A stretch of 64,000 bases of DNA. Source: Melampsora larici-populina 98AG31 (taxonomy: Eukaryota > Basidiomycota > Pucciniomycetes > Pucciniales > Melampsoraceae). The stretch is taken from positions 1,433,168 through 1,497,167 of the forward strand of contig NW_006768776.1 of NCBI RefSeq assembly GCF_000204055.1. Reading direction: 5' to 3'. Within the stretch, counting starts at the first letter, position 1. The number at the start of each line of letters is the position of its first letter. The position numbers were made by a program, and so were the translations under genes. Shown piece after piece: positions 1-10,165 of the stretch. The notes beneath the pieces are model-generated. The model did not search any database. It was not told the DNA's origin and saw only the letters and a program-made list of their open reading frames with translations.

Positions 1-285
1 GGAAGAGGACTCTATGCTCACTAATTGGGCAAAAGGTGGGTAGGATTTCAAGAATTCTTATTCTCTATTTCATGTATGTGGTATCTACAAGTGAAATAAA
101 GAAAAGAAAGGAGAGAAAGGGAATAGAACTAGTAGTCTGTAGGAACAAACCCAGACTGACTACAGTTAAGTGACTCCTTAAAAGGAGATTACAAAATAAT
201 AACTAGTATTATTATTAATGAATGAGGGTTGGATCCAAGACCCTCCTTTAATCTTCTGTTGACTGAGTTAAAGGGTGAGATAAAG

Positions 286-400
286 ATCACCAAACTAGTT
301 GTTCTTATGGTCACTAACCTAGGGTTGTTCTTATGGTCACCAACCTGAAAGTTTTTCTTAAGGTCACTAACCTGGGGCTGTTAGAGGTCACCAACCTAGT
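286..400. repeat. Short imperfect tandem repeat
   Basis: Four imperfect copies of a roughly 25-28 bp unit built around GGTCACTAACCT / GGTCACCAACCT follow one another, with GTTGTTCTTAT-like spacers. I see no coding potential. It lies in a gene-free stretch (1-960) that is otherwise AT-rich and, at 680-960, dominated by TACATGT/TGTTACAT-like low-complexity sequence. Confidence 0.6.
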
Positions 401-959
401 TTGATTTCTACTTGGGGGAAGTAGAGGATCCAGAGGGATGTGAAGGAATGTATTACTTACTTTTAATCAGGAAGCTGATTAAAGTTGTAAGAAGTTTATC
501 ACTAGTCTTATCTTTGTAAGACTCTTGATATTTACTTCTGTAGAACTTTAATATTGTTCTTTAAAAGTGTAGTGTAATAATTGCTTGGGGAAATTCTCTG
601 AAGGCTGAGAGAGGAGGGGTTTATATACCTTCCTCTCTAAACCTAACTGTGGTGATATTTGTGATTATCACTACATTGGTTCAGGGTTGATCATTAATAT
701 ATGTTAATGATTATTACTAGTAATGCTTAATTACATATACATGTTATGTATAATATGTAATATAAGCATTTTAACTCTTGACACTGAGTTTTGAGGTGTA
801 AATGGTGTTTTGTTACATATTACATGTTGTTTTAAGTGTACATGTGTATGTAATGAGTGTTTTGGTACATTGTATTACATGTTACATATAGTCTAAACTC
901 AATATGTACATGTAATTTAATTTATACATAATATTTTTAATGTTACAAGTTAGTTTTGG

Positions 960-1575
960 GTACATGTATATGTACTCAGGGCTGACAACTGTAAACATGG
1001 GAAAATGATGATTAGTGTAGTTTGTCATCAAAAGATCTATCACTGCACACCTGAGCCATAACACCCAAACTACATTATATATGTGCAACAAGTTGGGTAA
1101 ATTGTTAGCTATCATGTACATACAGTTCTACTCAGTTCCCTGCTCATCTGAATGGTGGATCATATGTAATACCTCCTGTAATTTTTTTCAGTTTGACAAA
1201 AGCATTCAAAGAATTCACTACATACACTGACTCATAGTTTTGGTGTGATTCTATTAACTAAACCTCATGTAACACCCTTTTTGTTACTTTTGAATGGCTT
1301 TCAGAGTATTACACAAGTAGCTATGGAGGTATATGTAGTCAATTTTTGGGACTGTTTTGTCAAACTGGAAAAAGTTACATGATGTATCACATGTGACTTA
1401 CTTCTTCAGACAAGCAGGGAACTGAGCCAACCTGTATGTACATGATAGCCAATAGTTTACTCAGCTTGTTCCACATATGTAGTGTGGGTGTTATGGATCA
1501 GGCGTGTAGTGATAGATCTTTTGATGACAAACTACAATAATCATCATTTTCCCAGTTCCACTTGGGGATAGTGTA
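960..1575. repeat. Inverted pair of a dispersed repeat family (R1)
   Basis: The segment 960-1260 (containing CACACCTGAGCCATAACACC, an ACTACAT..ATATGTGCA core and a TCATGTACATACA motif) recurs in reverse complement at about 1315-1575, giving a large imperfect palindrome centred near 1290. The same family is present at 14290-14543 and forms the interior of the CACTG element at 45344-45726. This identifies it as a dispersed, probably non-autonomous DNA-transposon family. Terminal inverted repeats and a target duplication are not clear for this copy. Confidence 0.7.
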
Positions 1576-3380
1576 TAATGTTTATGGTGTAACTTATTAC
1601 ACTCTGATGAACCATCAATTAACACACTTACTTGAGATTACATGATACTTATTTCTATCCCTGAAGTTCACATGCTGTCCACAATCAATCAATCAAGCAG
1701 ATTCAAGAAATTGGAAGCTTGCACAAATTCTGAATGTCTTATTACATAAATATTTAGGATAATACTAAACCCAGCCTGGTCCTTGTACTACCTCTGACCA
1801 CCTGGATTTCATCTGTATCTAATCTTGATCTCACACTATCCCATGGGGCTTGACATTTGGGGTGGTCTGTTGAAATTTTGTCAATTTCATGTTGTGACCG
1901 TCTGCTTGTCAATTTGTTGATTTGAGATTTTGTGTCCATGAGAGGCCTGAATCATTTGTACTCCCCTCTAGGGAGGAAGCGTGGTATTAGGGAAAGTTGT
2001 AAGTTTAGAAGATTGGGTGGGTCGCCTGTGTGTGTCAATCATGATCCAGCAACAGACAACACCAGCTACGTACCATTGCAAGTCATGAGCAAAATCAAAA
2101 AAAGACCCAGTAAAACAAGCAGCTTTGAGAGAGCAAGAGACAAAGCACTCAAACTTTGACAACAAGAGATGGAAGAGATGCACCCACCAAGCCTCAGCAA
2201 TGTTCAATGTCTATGATGTAGTACATAGCCTATGGACTGATGATGTAAACACACGCACATGGCGGATGCGCAAAAACTTACAACAAACCAATATCTTGAT
2301 TGAGCTCAACCTGAAGATGGCAAATGTCAGACGTCTGCTAAAGGCAACAAAGCATTAGCCAATGTTGATGTCTTCACAAAGAAATGGTAGTAAGGCCATT
2401 TATCAGATGATGAATCATGTCTTTGAGCATATTGAAGTTCATGAACTTCAGACACTTTAATTTCTAACAAGAGAGTCAATGAGAGGTTTTTTATTTAACT
2501 AGAGGACAGAAGGATGCTGAATTTCAGTATTAGGAGCCCATTGCTTTTTGACTGATTGCAGACTGGCTAGAAGTCAACTTTCCTAGAAATCAAAAGGGAG
2601 GCACTAAAACCCATGGGGTTTGTATAGCAATGGCAAAAATAATGCAAGATTCAACACAGTATGCTGTGCACAACATACCAACCTCATCAGCTGTGATTTC
2701 ATCCTTGTCTGAATCATGAACAGGACCAGAATCTGGGGAGGTTATGTGTTCAAAACCCTGTGGAGGCTGAGCTGGCATGTTTTTCTTTGCCTGCTAGTTG
2801 TTTGGTTTGGTTTGAAGTCTTGGCTTTCATTTGATTTCCCTAGCTCTTTCTTGGATGATTCACACTTCTTATTATAAAGTCTTTGAGCATCTACATCACA
2901 GATGTTAAGATTCAAGTGGCTCAATTTGATTGGGCTGGTAGTAATGGATAAATATATTCTTGGGGTCACAGCTTCCCTGGCAGACCAGAGATTACATATA
3001 TCAGACTGATTGCCTGCTCAATCACCCATGCCCAGTGATCACTCAATGGATCTGACACATGCTCTATCACTTCAGTTCAAGCTAAATTGTAAAATGACAA
3101 GAGGTATAACTATCAGGTTGATCACGGCTTTGATGACAGGATCCATATGGAAAGACAAAAGAAAGGCTATAAAACTTTGGAAAGCAAGTATATATCTGTA
3201 GATATATCAAGCAACATACATCAAATCACAAATTGATCTACACTTCAAATATACACATATGCAAGTAAAGAAACTCCCAACCTCTCCCATACCCTACTCC
3301 ATTCTCTTCCTCCTTTCTAAAACATAAAAAAGCCAACATGAGGTTTTGTGTACAAATGATAATTTTGAAAAAAAAAGTTT
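1576..3380. other. No supported gene
   Basis: Only short, mutually overlapping open frames occur here. A stretch near 2690-2800 on the minus strand reads as an acidic peptide followed by a GTATGT donor-like site and could be an exon remnant, but no neighbouring exon or domain supports it. The region is probably decayed repeat sequence. Confidence 0.5.
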
Positions 3381-6164
3381 TCAATGTAAGTCTGCATCAA
3401 GTCCTAGGGTTTCTAACTGCTTCTTCAAAAAGGTATTCCATGTATCAACTAGGTTGAAGTGGTAGAGAGCTGCCAGTCTTTGTGGTCGAAGATCAGTCTC
3501 TTCCTTACGTGCGAGCTTCTTTCTCATCACTTCCAGTTTGGAGGTCTCCTTCGAAACTTTCAGACGCAATTTTCCACTTTGAAATATCGGAAGAAGCGCA
3601 TCATATGCCTCTTTGGCACTAACACTCTCATTCACTATAAATTCTCGATGTACCTGTTGGATCTTTTCCAATTCTGTTTCTTTCAATTGTGACATCAATA
3701 GAAGTAGCTGAATCACTGTAGCTCTTCCGAATCCAAGGGCTGTGATCAATCCTGAGACTTGTTCAAAGTTGACGCTTCCCCCGATCTTGTGCATAATTTC
3801 TCTGGAGACTAATTCAGCACATCTCAAAACTAACAATTCATCTTCGTCACTCATACTACCTCGATATCCTTTAACACCATTCAGCCTCAAAGTTTCTGGT
3901 ACAACCCTTAATGACTCCTTATCTTTTATAGCCAATAGCATAACCAACCACTCCTTTCTAGAGACAAAGTCGCTCCTCTCCTGAGCTTCGCTCAGTACGT
4001 ATATTTCACCTATGGTCAAACAGTTTCTGCTTAATCTATAGTAAAGAGAGCTTTGCTCATTGGAGGATGACATCTCGAATAACGCCAGTTCAAGTTTATT
4101 CATTCGACCTATGATTTTATAAAGGTAATCTTGCGCAATTGAATGAACAGTTAGGGCTTCTAAAGGGCTGAGTTTTTCATCTTTTAATAGTTTTGCAAGG
4201 AGATCTTTAGATCCCTTCCTGATAGGAATCATAAAGTCCTTTGACCTGGCAATTTGAAGCATCTCGATCGCAAGCTGATTGTCTTCCATAGCTTTGATCT
4301 TGTCACTTGCCTTCTCTACAAAACCTTGAATCTCTTGTCTCTCCCTTTCAGTTAAAGCAAATCGGTATTTAGTCACTTTGTCCTTCATTCTACTTCTTAC
4401 ATTGCGCATAGTAGCAACCATGGCCTTCGTCAGTGTTGCTGCCGGTGCTGGTTTCAGTGCGCTTCCCGATGCTTGAAGAGGTGAGGGTTCAAATTTCACT
4501 TTCCGTGCTCTCTGTCTGCGTAATCGCATCATTTTCAGTTGATCTAAGCCTTCGAGGTCTTTTCTGAGCCTTTCCACAGAGGTCTTCATCACAATGATTG
4601 CATCTTCATCGGTACGTTTATCAACTCTTCTGACAAGCTCCTTTACCAAATCTTCAGATCCATCCTTATAGACCCACGGTCTGGAACTGTAAATGTATCC
4701 AACGACTTCATCCAAAAAGTCACGCGAGTCGTCATCAAAATCAGGACCCGAATCGTTCTTATTTTTGATCAGATAGAGTTCAGCTTTTTGTAAGTTGATG
4801 AAGGTCTCATTGAACCCAACTTTTTCCAAAACTTTTTTCAAATTTTCTCTTTGTATGTCAGATAATTCAATGGAAGTTCTGGCCATATTTTGAAGATCTT
4901 CCAACATACCCCAAACAGTGAAAGTCTCATCCTGATTTAAATCTAAATTCCTTTCAACTTTTTTAAGAATCCAATTAGTCTTTGCCAATCTTTTCTCCAT
5001 CCAATGGGACAAATATTCTTTTGATTTGAGTAAACCAAATCTCTTTCTGCCTTTTGTATCAAGTAATTCTAGTATTATATCAATTGTTGGTTCAAGTGCC
5101 ACAGAATCAATCACAGAGACTTCAATTTCGTTCCTTGGAGAAAAATTGAGGTTCAGGAGGCTTTGCTCTAAAAGCCGTTTGTGAGAGCGGATGATGGTTT
5201 TTGCGTCTTCTGGTAAAATATTTCGACGCATTTGGGCTCTTTTGGTTAGCTCTGTGACTATAGGGTCTTTAAAATCAATGGTGAACTTCTTATATAACGA
5301 GATGATAAAGCTGTTGAATCTGTCTTCGAGTCTCAAACCCTCGTCGTTCATGTCCATGAGCTCTTTAAGAGCGATACAGATCGGGGAGCTTCCCTTGTAT
5401 GTACCCATAAGCTCCAGCTTGTCGAGGTATTGCAAAGCCTTCTTCCGACGAAAATTGGCTGGAGAGAATATCTTCAGCGTCTTCCAATAAATGAATCTTA
5501 AGAATCGCGACCAATGAGACAGACCCCCATTTCTCTCGTCGTAGGGAGTATTTGCAAGCCTGACTTTTTTAACAATCTTGTTCCAAATTTTCTGACTCAT
5601 TTCGTCAGTGAGTTCAACCTGTGTCGCCGCCTTCAAGAACTTTTTCTTGATGTCTTTCTTATTGTTTGCTTCTTTTAAGACTATGGACTCGAATTTACGA
5701 GATAATCTCTGATATTCTTCCAATATATCAAGATTGAGTTTCTCATAACTGTTCCGCTCCTTCTCCAGTGCTTCTAAATCAACTCCTATGGTTTCCAGTT
5801 CATCAAACCAGCTTTGATGATCCAAACTCATCCAATCTTTTACCATTTCGATCTCGCTCTGATGAGTGAATTCTGCCGTTCGGTCTATCGCTACCCCCGT
5901 TTCCGATTTTGTTGAATGTGATTGAAAGAGATGATCCGCGTGATCCTGTTTAAAAAATTGTTTGGAAAACTGGCTATTCGGTGAATCTATATTGTTCGCT
6001 TGATCATGCATCAATTGCTCAGAGATCTCTTGTGCCCTGATTCTGCTGTCAGGAATCTTGATGTTGAGCTTAGGTTGTGCGAGGATCAGGGGAAGGCTTA
6101 GAAGGAAAAGAGCGTAGAAATGACGATAGCCCAGCATCTCCATCTTGGTAGAAGAAACCATCAT
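3381..6164 (-). CDS. Large secreted helical protein of unknown function (paralog A)
   Basis: A single uninterrupted frame of about 927 codons from the ATG at 6164; the frame opens slightly further upstream at a TTG, which I do not accept as the start. A later ATG at 6143 is also possible. The N terminus has a signal peptide: a few polar residues, then the hydrophobic core YALFLLSLPLILA followed by QPKL. The mature protein is highly charged, leucine-rich and predicted mostly helical, with very few cysteines, unlike typical small Cys-rich effectors. It is paralogous to the gene at 10166-12973: both have a DW/NW-x-S-[LV]-DHQ motif near residue 110-150, a central segment resembling SL-x-x-x-Y-x-x-x-I-x-x-RM-x-x-x-ELAL, and the same C terminus (L-G-[LI]-D then 3-4 residues). 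The genes are divergent, starts about 4 kb apart. I recognise no catalytic domain. Absence of introns over 2.8 kb contrasts with the intron-rich genes further right. Confidence 0.85.
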   Translation of the reverse strand: MMVSSTKMEMLGYRHFYALFLLSLPLILAQPKLNIKIPDSRIRAQEISEQLMHDQANNIDSPNSQFSKQFFKQDHADHLFQSHSTKSETGVAIDRTAEFTHQSEIEMVKDWMSLDHQSWFDELETIGVDLEALEKERNSYEKLNLDILEEYQRLSRKFESIVLKEANNKKDIKKKFLKAATQVELTDEMSQKIWNKIVKKVRLANTPYDERNGGLSHWSRFLRFIYWKTLKIFSPANFRRKKALQYLDKLELMGTYKGSSPICIALKELMDMNDEGLRLEDRFNSFIISLYKKFTIDFKDPIVTELTKRAQMRRNILPEDAKTIIRSHKRLLEQSLLNLNFSPRNEIEVSVIDSVALEPTIDIILELLDTKGRKRFGLLKSKEYLSHWMEKRLAKTNWILKKVERNLDLNQDETFTVWGMLEDLQNMARTSIELSDIQRENLKKVLEKVGFNETFINLQKAELYLIKNKNDSGPDFDDDSRDFLDEVVGYIYSSRPWVYKDGSEDLVKELVRRVDKRTDEDAIIVMKTSVERLRKDLEGLDQLKMMRLRRQRARKVKFEPSPLQASGSALKPAPAATLTKAMVATMRNVRSRMKDKVTKYRFALTERERQEIQGFVEKASDKIKAMEDNQLAIEMLQIARSKDFMIPIRKGSKDLLAKLLKDEKLSPLEALTVHSIAQDYLYKIIGRMNKLELALFEMSSSNEQSSLYYRLSRNCLTIGEIYVLSEAQERSDFVSRKEWLVMLLAIKDKESLRVVPETLRLNGVKGYRGSMSDEDELLVLRCAELVSREIMHKIGGSVNFEQVSGLITALGFGRATVIQLLLLMSQLKETELEKIQQVHREFIVNESVSAKEAYDALLPIFQSGKLRLKVSKETSKLEVMRKKLARKEETDLRPQRLAALYHFNLVDTWNTFLKKQLETLGLDADLH

Positions 6165-6230
6165 GATGAATGATTTGCAAGTGATCAAAAGAGAATGATT
6201 GGGGAATTGGATGGATGACTAGATTATTTC

Positions 6231-6275
6231 ATGTGTGCCGCGATGTATGTTTCCTGTGTGCCGCGATGTATGGAG
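6231..6275. repeat. Two-copy short tandem repeat upstream of paralog A
   Basis: TGTGTGCCGCGATGTATG occurs twice in direct orientation about 23 bp apart, directly upstream of the start of paralog A. It could be a promoter element or simple slippage; no motif is recognised. Confidence 0.5.
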
Positions 6276-7389
6276 ATGACTTACAAAGTTCAAGTTTCCA
6301 TCAGACATGTATGTATTTCATCATGTGCCATTCCATTCATACGCAGCTACAAACCGGGCGTGAGGAGCATATTTGCCATTGAGCACTTGAACGTAAAGCA
6401 CAATTGAGCTGGGTTCCTTCCGACCTTGTATTCAACATATATAGGAGTACGAATCTCCGCTATGATCAGTACTCGCAGCCTGCTCTCCAGGCTGCCTTTA
6501 TTCAAGATCCTGAACAGTCTGGTTCCTCACTGCCAGTGCCAACGAGCGCATCAAAGCCCCTTGCTCCTCGCTAGGCCCCGGCTAGGCCCCGGATAGGGAT
6601 GAGTGATGACAAATGTAAACTGTGGTGTATATGTAAAATTTGTTTGTTGTACCAACATACATTGGAATTTGTATTACTTTTGCTAAAAACCTTGGCCCGA
6701 TCAAGAAAAAATAAAACAGAATTAGACCCAGAATTCACCGCAGCAGAGAGAAAAAAGTTTGAGGGTGCTGTCACACGTGGTGCGACCTCCATTCCATTCC
6801 ACTGGCCCGTCACTCATCTCTTGGGTCTAGTTCACCCTCACATGGCCATCTCTTTTGTCGCACACTCTGGCAAGATGAGCTTGTCAAACTTTTGGTAAGT
6901 CACTCTACGTGCTACATTATAAATAACATCTTATTCATCATCTATTGGGGTACTTTCTAACAACCTTCCATATCGTTTGATTCAGATGACCGTCCTCGCA
7001 ACACAGTCTGATATCAGTGATTGGTCCACCTAGCTTTGTCTCACCATCACCTCACCAGCTCTTCCTTCCCACACTCTTTTGCGATGGGTTTGAGGTGTTG
7101 GATTGATTTGTGAAACCTCTCTGTCTGTACTACTCCTCATATGTTGATAACGAGCAGAATTTTTGTTAACAGATGAAAATAAGAGATGAGATGAAGATAA
7201 GAGATGACAAGCTTTTATGAAGAAGGGCAAGTTGATTGAGAGGTATCTTACATATCTCCAACCTGTCCGGTGCGAGCTCTGCTGAATACCAAAAGTCTGA
7301 GATGAAATAATTTATGAAAGATATCCAAAACGTGAGTGATTTTTCAACGTAGTCGAGATTGTCAGAATCATCGATTGGTCATGAAAAAT

Positions 7390-7770
7390 ATCACAGCCAA
7401 TCAATTCCGATTGATTCTCCTATGAGGCAATCCTATGATTGCAAGCTGAGAACCATCTCAGATCTCTTATGAGGGCAATAAAAGATATCATCGGGCTTCA
7501 AGTTATCCAAACCCATTCGATTCGTCTATGGTCCTATGAACAGGATCAAAAACCATTTCAGTTTTCTTGAAGACATTCAAAGTCAAAAATCGATTGGCTT
7601 TGCTTAGTCAAAACCAATTGACCTTCCTATCTTCCTATGAGGAAGATTTTGAACAATCTCAGCTCTCTTGTGTCATCTAGAGACTGATGTTTTTGAACAA
7701 GACCAAAACTGATCGATCCGCTTGTAATCCTATGAAGAAGATTGAAACAATTTCAATTTTCACACCACTC
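7390..7770. repeat. Degenerate tandem array, about 95-113 bp period
   Basis: Four diverged units share the pattern TCCTATGA(R)x..., an AACCATYTCAG or AACAATYTCAG core and a TCTCTTATGAGG- or TTTTCTTG-like ending, beginning near 7418, 7531, 7637 and 7731. It is non-coding and lies inside the long inverted-repeat element. Confidence 0.5.
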
Positions 7771-8328
7771 TTATCTACAATTCATCGATTCTAATTCCTA
7801 TACAATCACAATCTTTGATAACTACAATTCATTGATTCTAAATGATCAAGCGTATCTTCAAATATCTGAAAACTACAACGATGGTACAATTTGTGTGTTA
7901 ATTCCGTTTGATTGGATTTGACCTAGTAATTAAAAGATGTGATCTCCAGACATCAAACTTTGACATATTGAATCCAAACTCGAAAGGGTTGAACTTGGGA
8001 CAGTATGATGGTAGTTATTGGAGAAGATACCTAGAAATGTTGTTGGGGATTATCAGCAAGTTGAATGAAATGCACTGAAAAGACAAATGGAGGGATTAAT
8101 GCAAAAAAGCGTACCTTTTTCCTTACAGAGACCAGCCATCAATTGTCCACACTGGATAGGACACATTTCCAGGATGCGAGAAGCAGCGGGGGATTGAGTT
8201 TGGTGAGGAAAACGAAGTGCTGGCAGGGATTTTGAGAATATGAACAAATTTTGGCGGCAACGGGGGAATCAAAAGGACCGAATAGGAGGGAGATCACACC
8301 ACATGTGACAGCACCCTCAAACTTTTTT

Positions 8329-9144
8329 CACTACACCAAATGTAATCTTTACCGGGCGGTAAAGAAAACTACTGACATAGAAAAGTCCTGAGGCAACAGG
8401 AAGAGAGCTAAAAATCTGAAAAAATATGCACCTTGTTCCTAGATGTTGGGGCGTCATGATGAGTATTTTTTTGTATTTTACACACAGATATTGGTTTATG
8501 TACTAACAACAAACGCTGAAAATCATCAAAAACGCACATGTAACAATACCTGAAATTTGGGTCATGAGTATGAAGACAATATTTTGTGGTCTAAAAACTT
8601 CAATAACTTTTGCAATTCTGCTCCAAATAACTCGATTTTTGGTTCATTCAAAAGCTGAACTATTCTCCTTCACACTTCATAATGTCAGTAAGGTTCTATC
8701 TAGTCATTTAAACACTCTACATATGTTCAAACAGTTCTGCATGAATAGCTCTGTAGGATCTTTTTTAGACCAGCTACAGATGTGATGTCCCAATGAAAAA
8801 TGTAGAGGAAAGGCTCACCTTTTTAATGCACTTCAAGTCGAGTGATTTGATTCAGAACTGCGAAAGTTATTGATGTTTGAAGATTCCAAAATCCTGTCTT
8901 CAAAATCAAGGGCCAAATTTCAGGTATTGTTACAGGTGGGTTTTTGATGATTCTCAGCCTTTATTGTTAGTACATTAACCAATATCCGTGTGTAAAATAC
9001 AAAAAAATACTCATCATGACGCCCCAACATCTAGGAACAAGGTGCATATTTTTTCAGATTTTTAGCCCTCTTCCTGTTGCCTCAGGACTTTTCTATGTCA
9101 GTAGTTTTCTTTACCGCCCGGTAAAGATTACATTTGGTGTAGTG
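8329..9144. mobile_element. CACTA-type foldback MITE with 3-bp TSD
   Basis: An 816 bp element starts CACTACACCAAATGTAATCT and ends with the exact reverse complement. The two arms remain almost identical for at least 180 bp, so it is essentially a hairpin. It is flanked by TTT on both sides (8326-8328, 9145-9147). The related arm at 6737-6790 lacks the insertion and shows the empty site with a run of six T, confirming a 3-bp duplication. CACTA termini and 3-bp duplications are the hallmark of the CMC/EnSpm superfamily. No transposase is encoded. The near-perfect arms suggest a recent insertion. Confidence 0.9.
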
Positions 9145-9240
9145 TTTCTCTCTGCTGCGTTGTGGCTGCTGCGGTGAATTCTGGGTCTAATTCTGTTTTA
9201 TTTTTTCTTGATCGGGCCAAGGTTTTTAGCAAAAGTAATA

Positions 9241-10165
9241 TCAGAAGTCATGACCAAGCGACCAATCCATTTGTTAAGTTTGCCAATCCATGGTCTCTCT
9301 ATATAGCTTCAACTTCGGTGCGACCTCTTCGTGGCTGACTAACAGGCCCGCCAGCAACTCCAGTGACGGAAACATCACGGTCGATTCCAAAAAAAAACTT
9401 TGACCGGAATGCCCCGACATCCTGCTCGAATTCCGCGAACAAATTTAGCCAAGCGATGTGACATCGACTGTTGCGTTTTCAATTTTGTACAAAGCTACGG
9501 AAATCCCCACATACGGTTCATAAGAAGGGTTCTAGAGAGCGCAAGAGGGCTGCGTAAGGTGATGCTCACCTTTTGTACTCTTTGCGAAGTTTTGAAACGC
9601 GGCAGAAAGCCTGTTTTCAAGCCGCATATCATATATATCAAGCAACCGAAGTCCATTATAAATGATCAGATCCTACTGCATATAGCCCTCGAGGCTCGAC
9701 TGCGGGTGAGCTCTGGCTCAGCCGTATCCTCAGCCTATGTAACCCGACAAGTTTTATAGACTACGCAAGGATTTTTGATGGTGAACGCTGTACTGGATCT
9801 GGACGCTTTCTTGCATTGCTGCGTGGAGCCTTAGACTGTATCCCTGTCTTTGCCGTAAATTTTGATCATAAACCTTTCGGTTTCTACAGAAGTTTTCTTT
9901 TCCGTCTCTCCATCAAAAAGCATTTATCGTTCGAAATCTTTTCATATACTCGTCCTTTATTTCTGGCCTCCCCCCAAGTGCTTTTCTTCCTTCAATCATC
10001 ATAAAAATTACTCTCACAAGAGTGGTTCACACTTCAGTCATTCATCAATCGAAGATTGAGACCCACTTCAGTGAAGGATTCTACATCTGAGTGAAAATAG
10101 GTGCGAATTGCTGGCGTCACTATCATTACCTCAAACCGTCAAGCTGATTGTTTTCCTTGAAAAAG
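9241..10165. other. Upstream region of paralog B
   Basis: No supported gene. A TATATAG-like box occurs near 9300, and a pyrimidine-rich stretch (9890-10000) precedes the paralog B start, as is common in fungal promoters. A 119-codon open frame at 9400-9759 has no recognisable domain and is not accepted. Confidence 0.4.

Larger units (their letters stand above)
6672..9240. mobile_element. Long-TIR element between the two secreted-protein genes
   Basis: The sequence from 6672 (TATTACTTTTGCTAAAAACC, continuing to about 6790) recurs almost unchanged in reverse complement from 9240 back to 9150 and, after the nested CACTA-type MITE, from 8328 to about 8290. The inverted arms therefore bracket about 2.5 kb. 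No target-site duplication is visible at these outer limits, so the limits are approximate. The interior has no convincing transposase; it contains a degenerate tandem array (7390-7770). The arms are far more alike than the two flanking genes, so they are a mobile repeat rather than duplicated promoters. Confidence 0.65.

Noticed and set aside
1754..2969. Cluster of 60-80 codon frames on both strands
   Set aside because: They overlap each other in different frames and none shows a domain; at most exon remnants.
6165..6188. TTG start for paralog A (and TTG at 10148 for paralog B)
   Set aside because: Nuclear fungal genes start at ATG; nearby in-frame ATGs at 6164 and 10166 place a hydrophobic signal near the N terminus.
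6672..9240. Inverted arms as duplicated promoters of the paralog pair
   Set aside because: Arm identity is far higher than protein similarity of the genes, so the arms are younger and independent.
9400..9759. 119-codon open frame upstream of paralog B
   Set aside because: No domain, composition typical of chance translation, and it lies in the promoter region.
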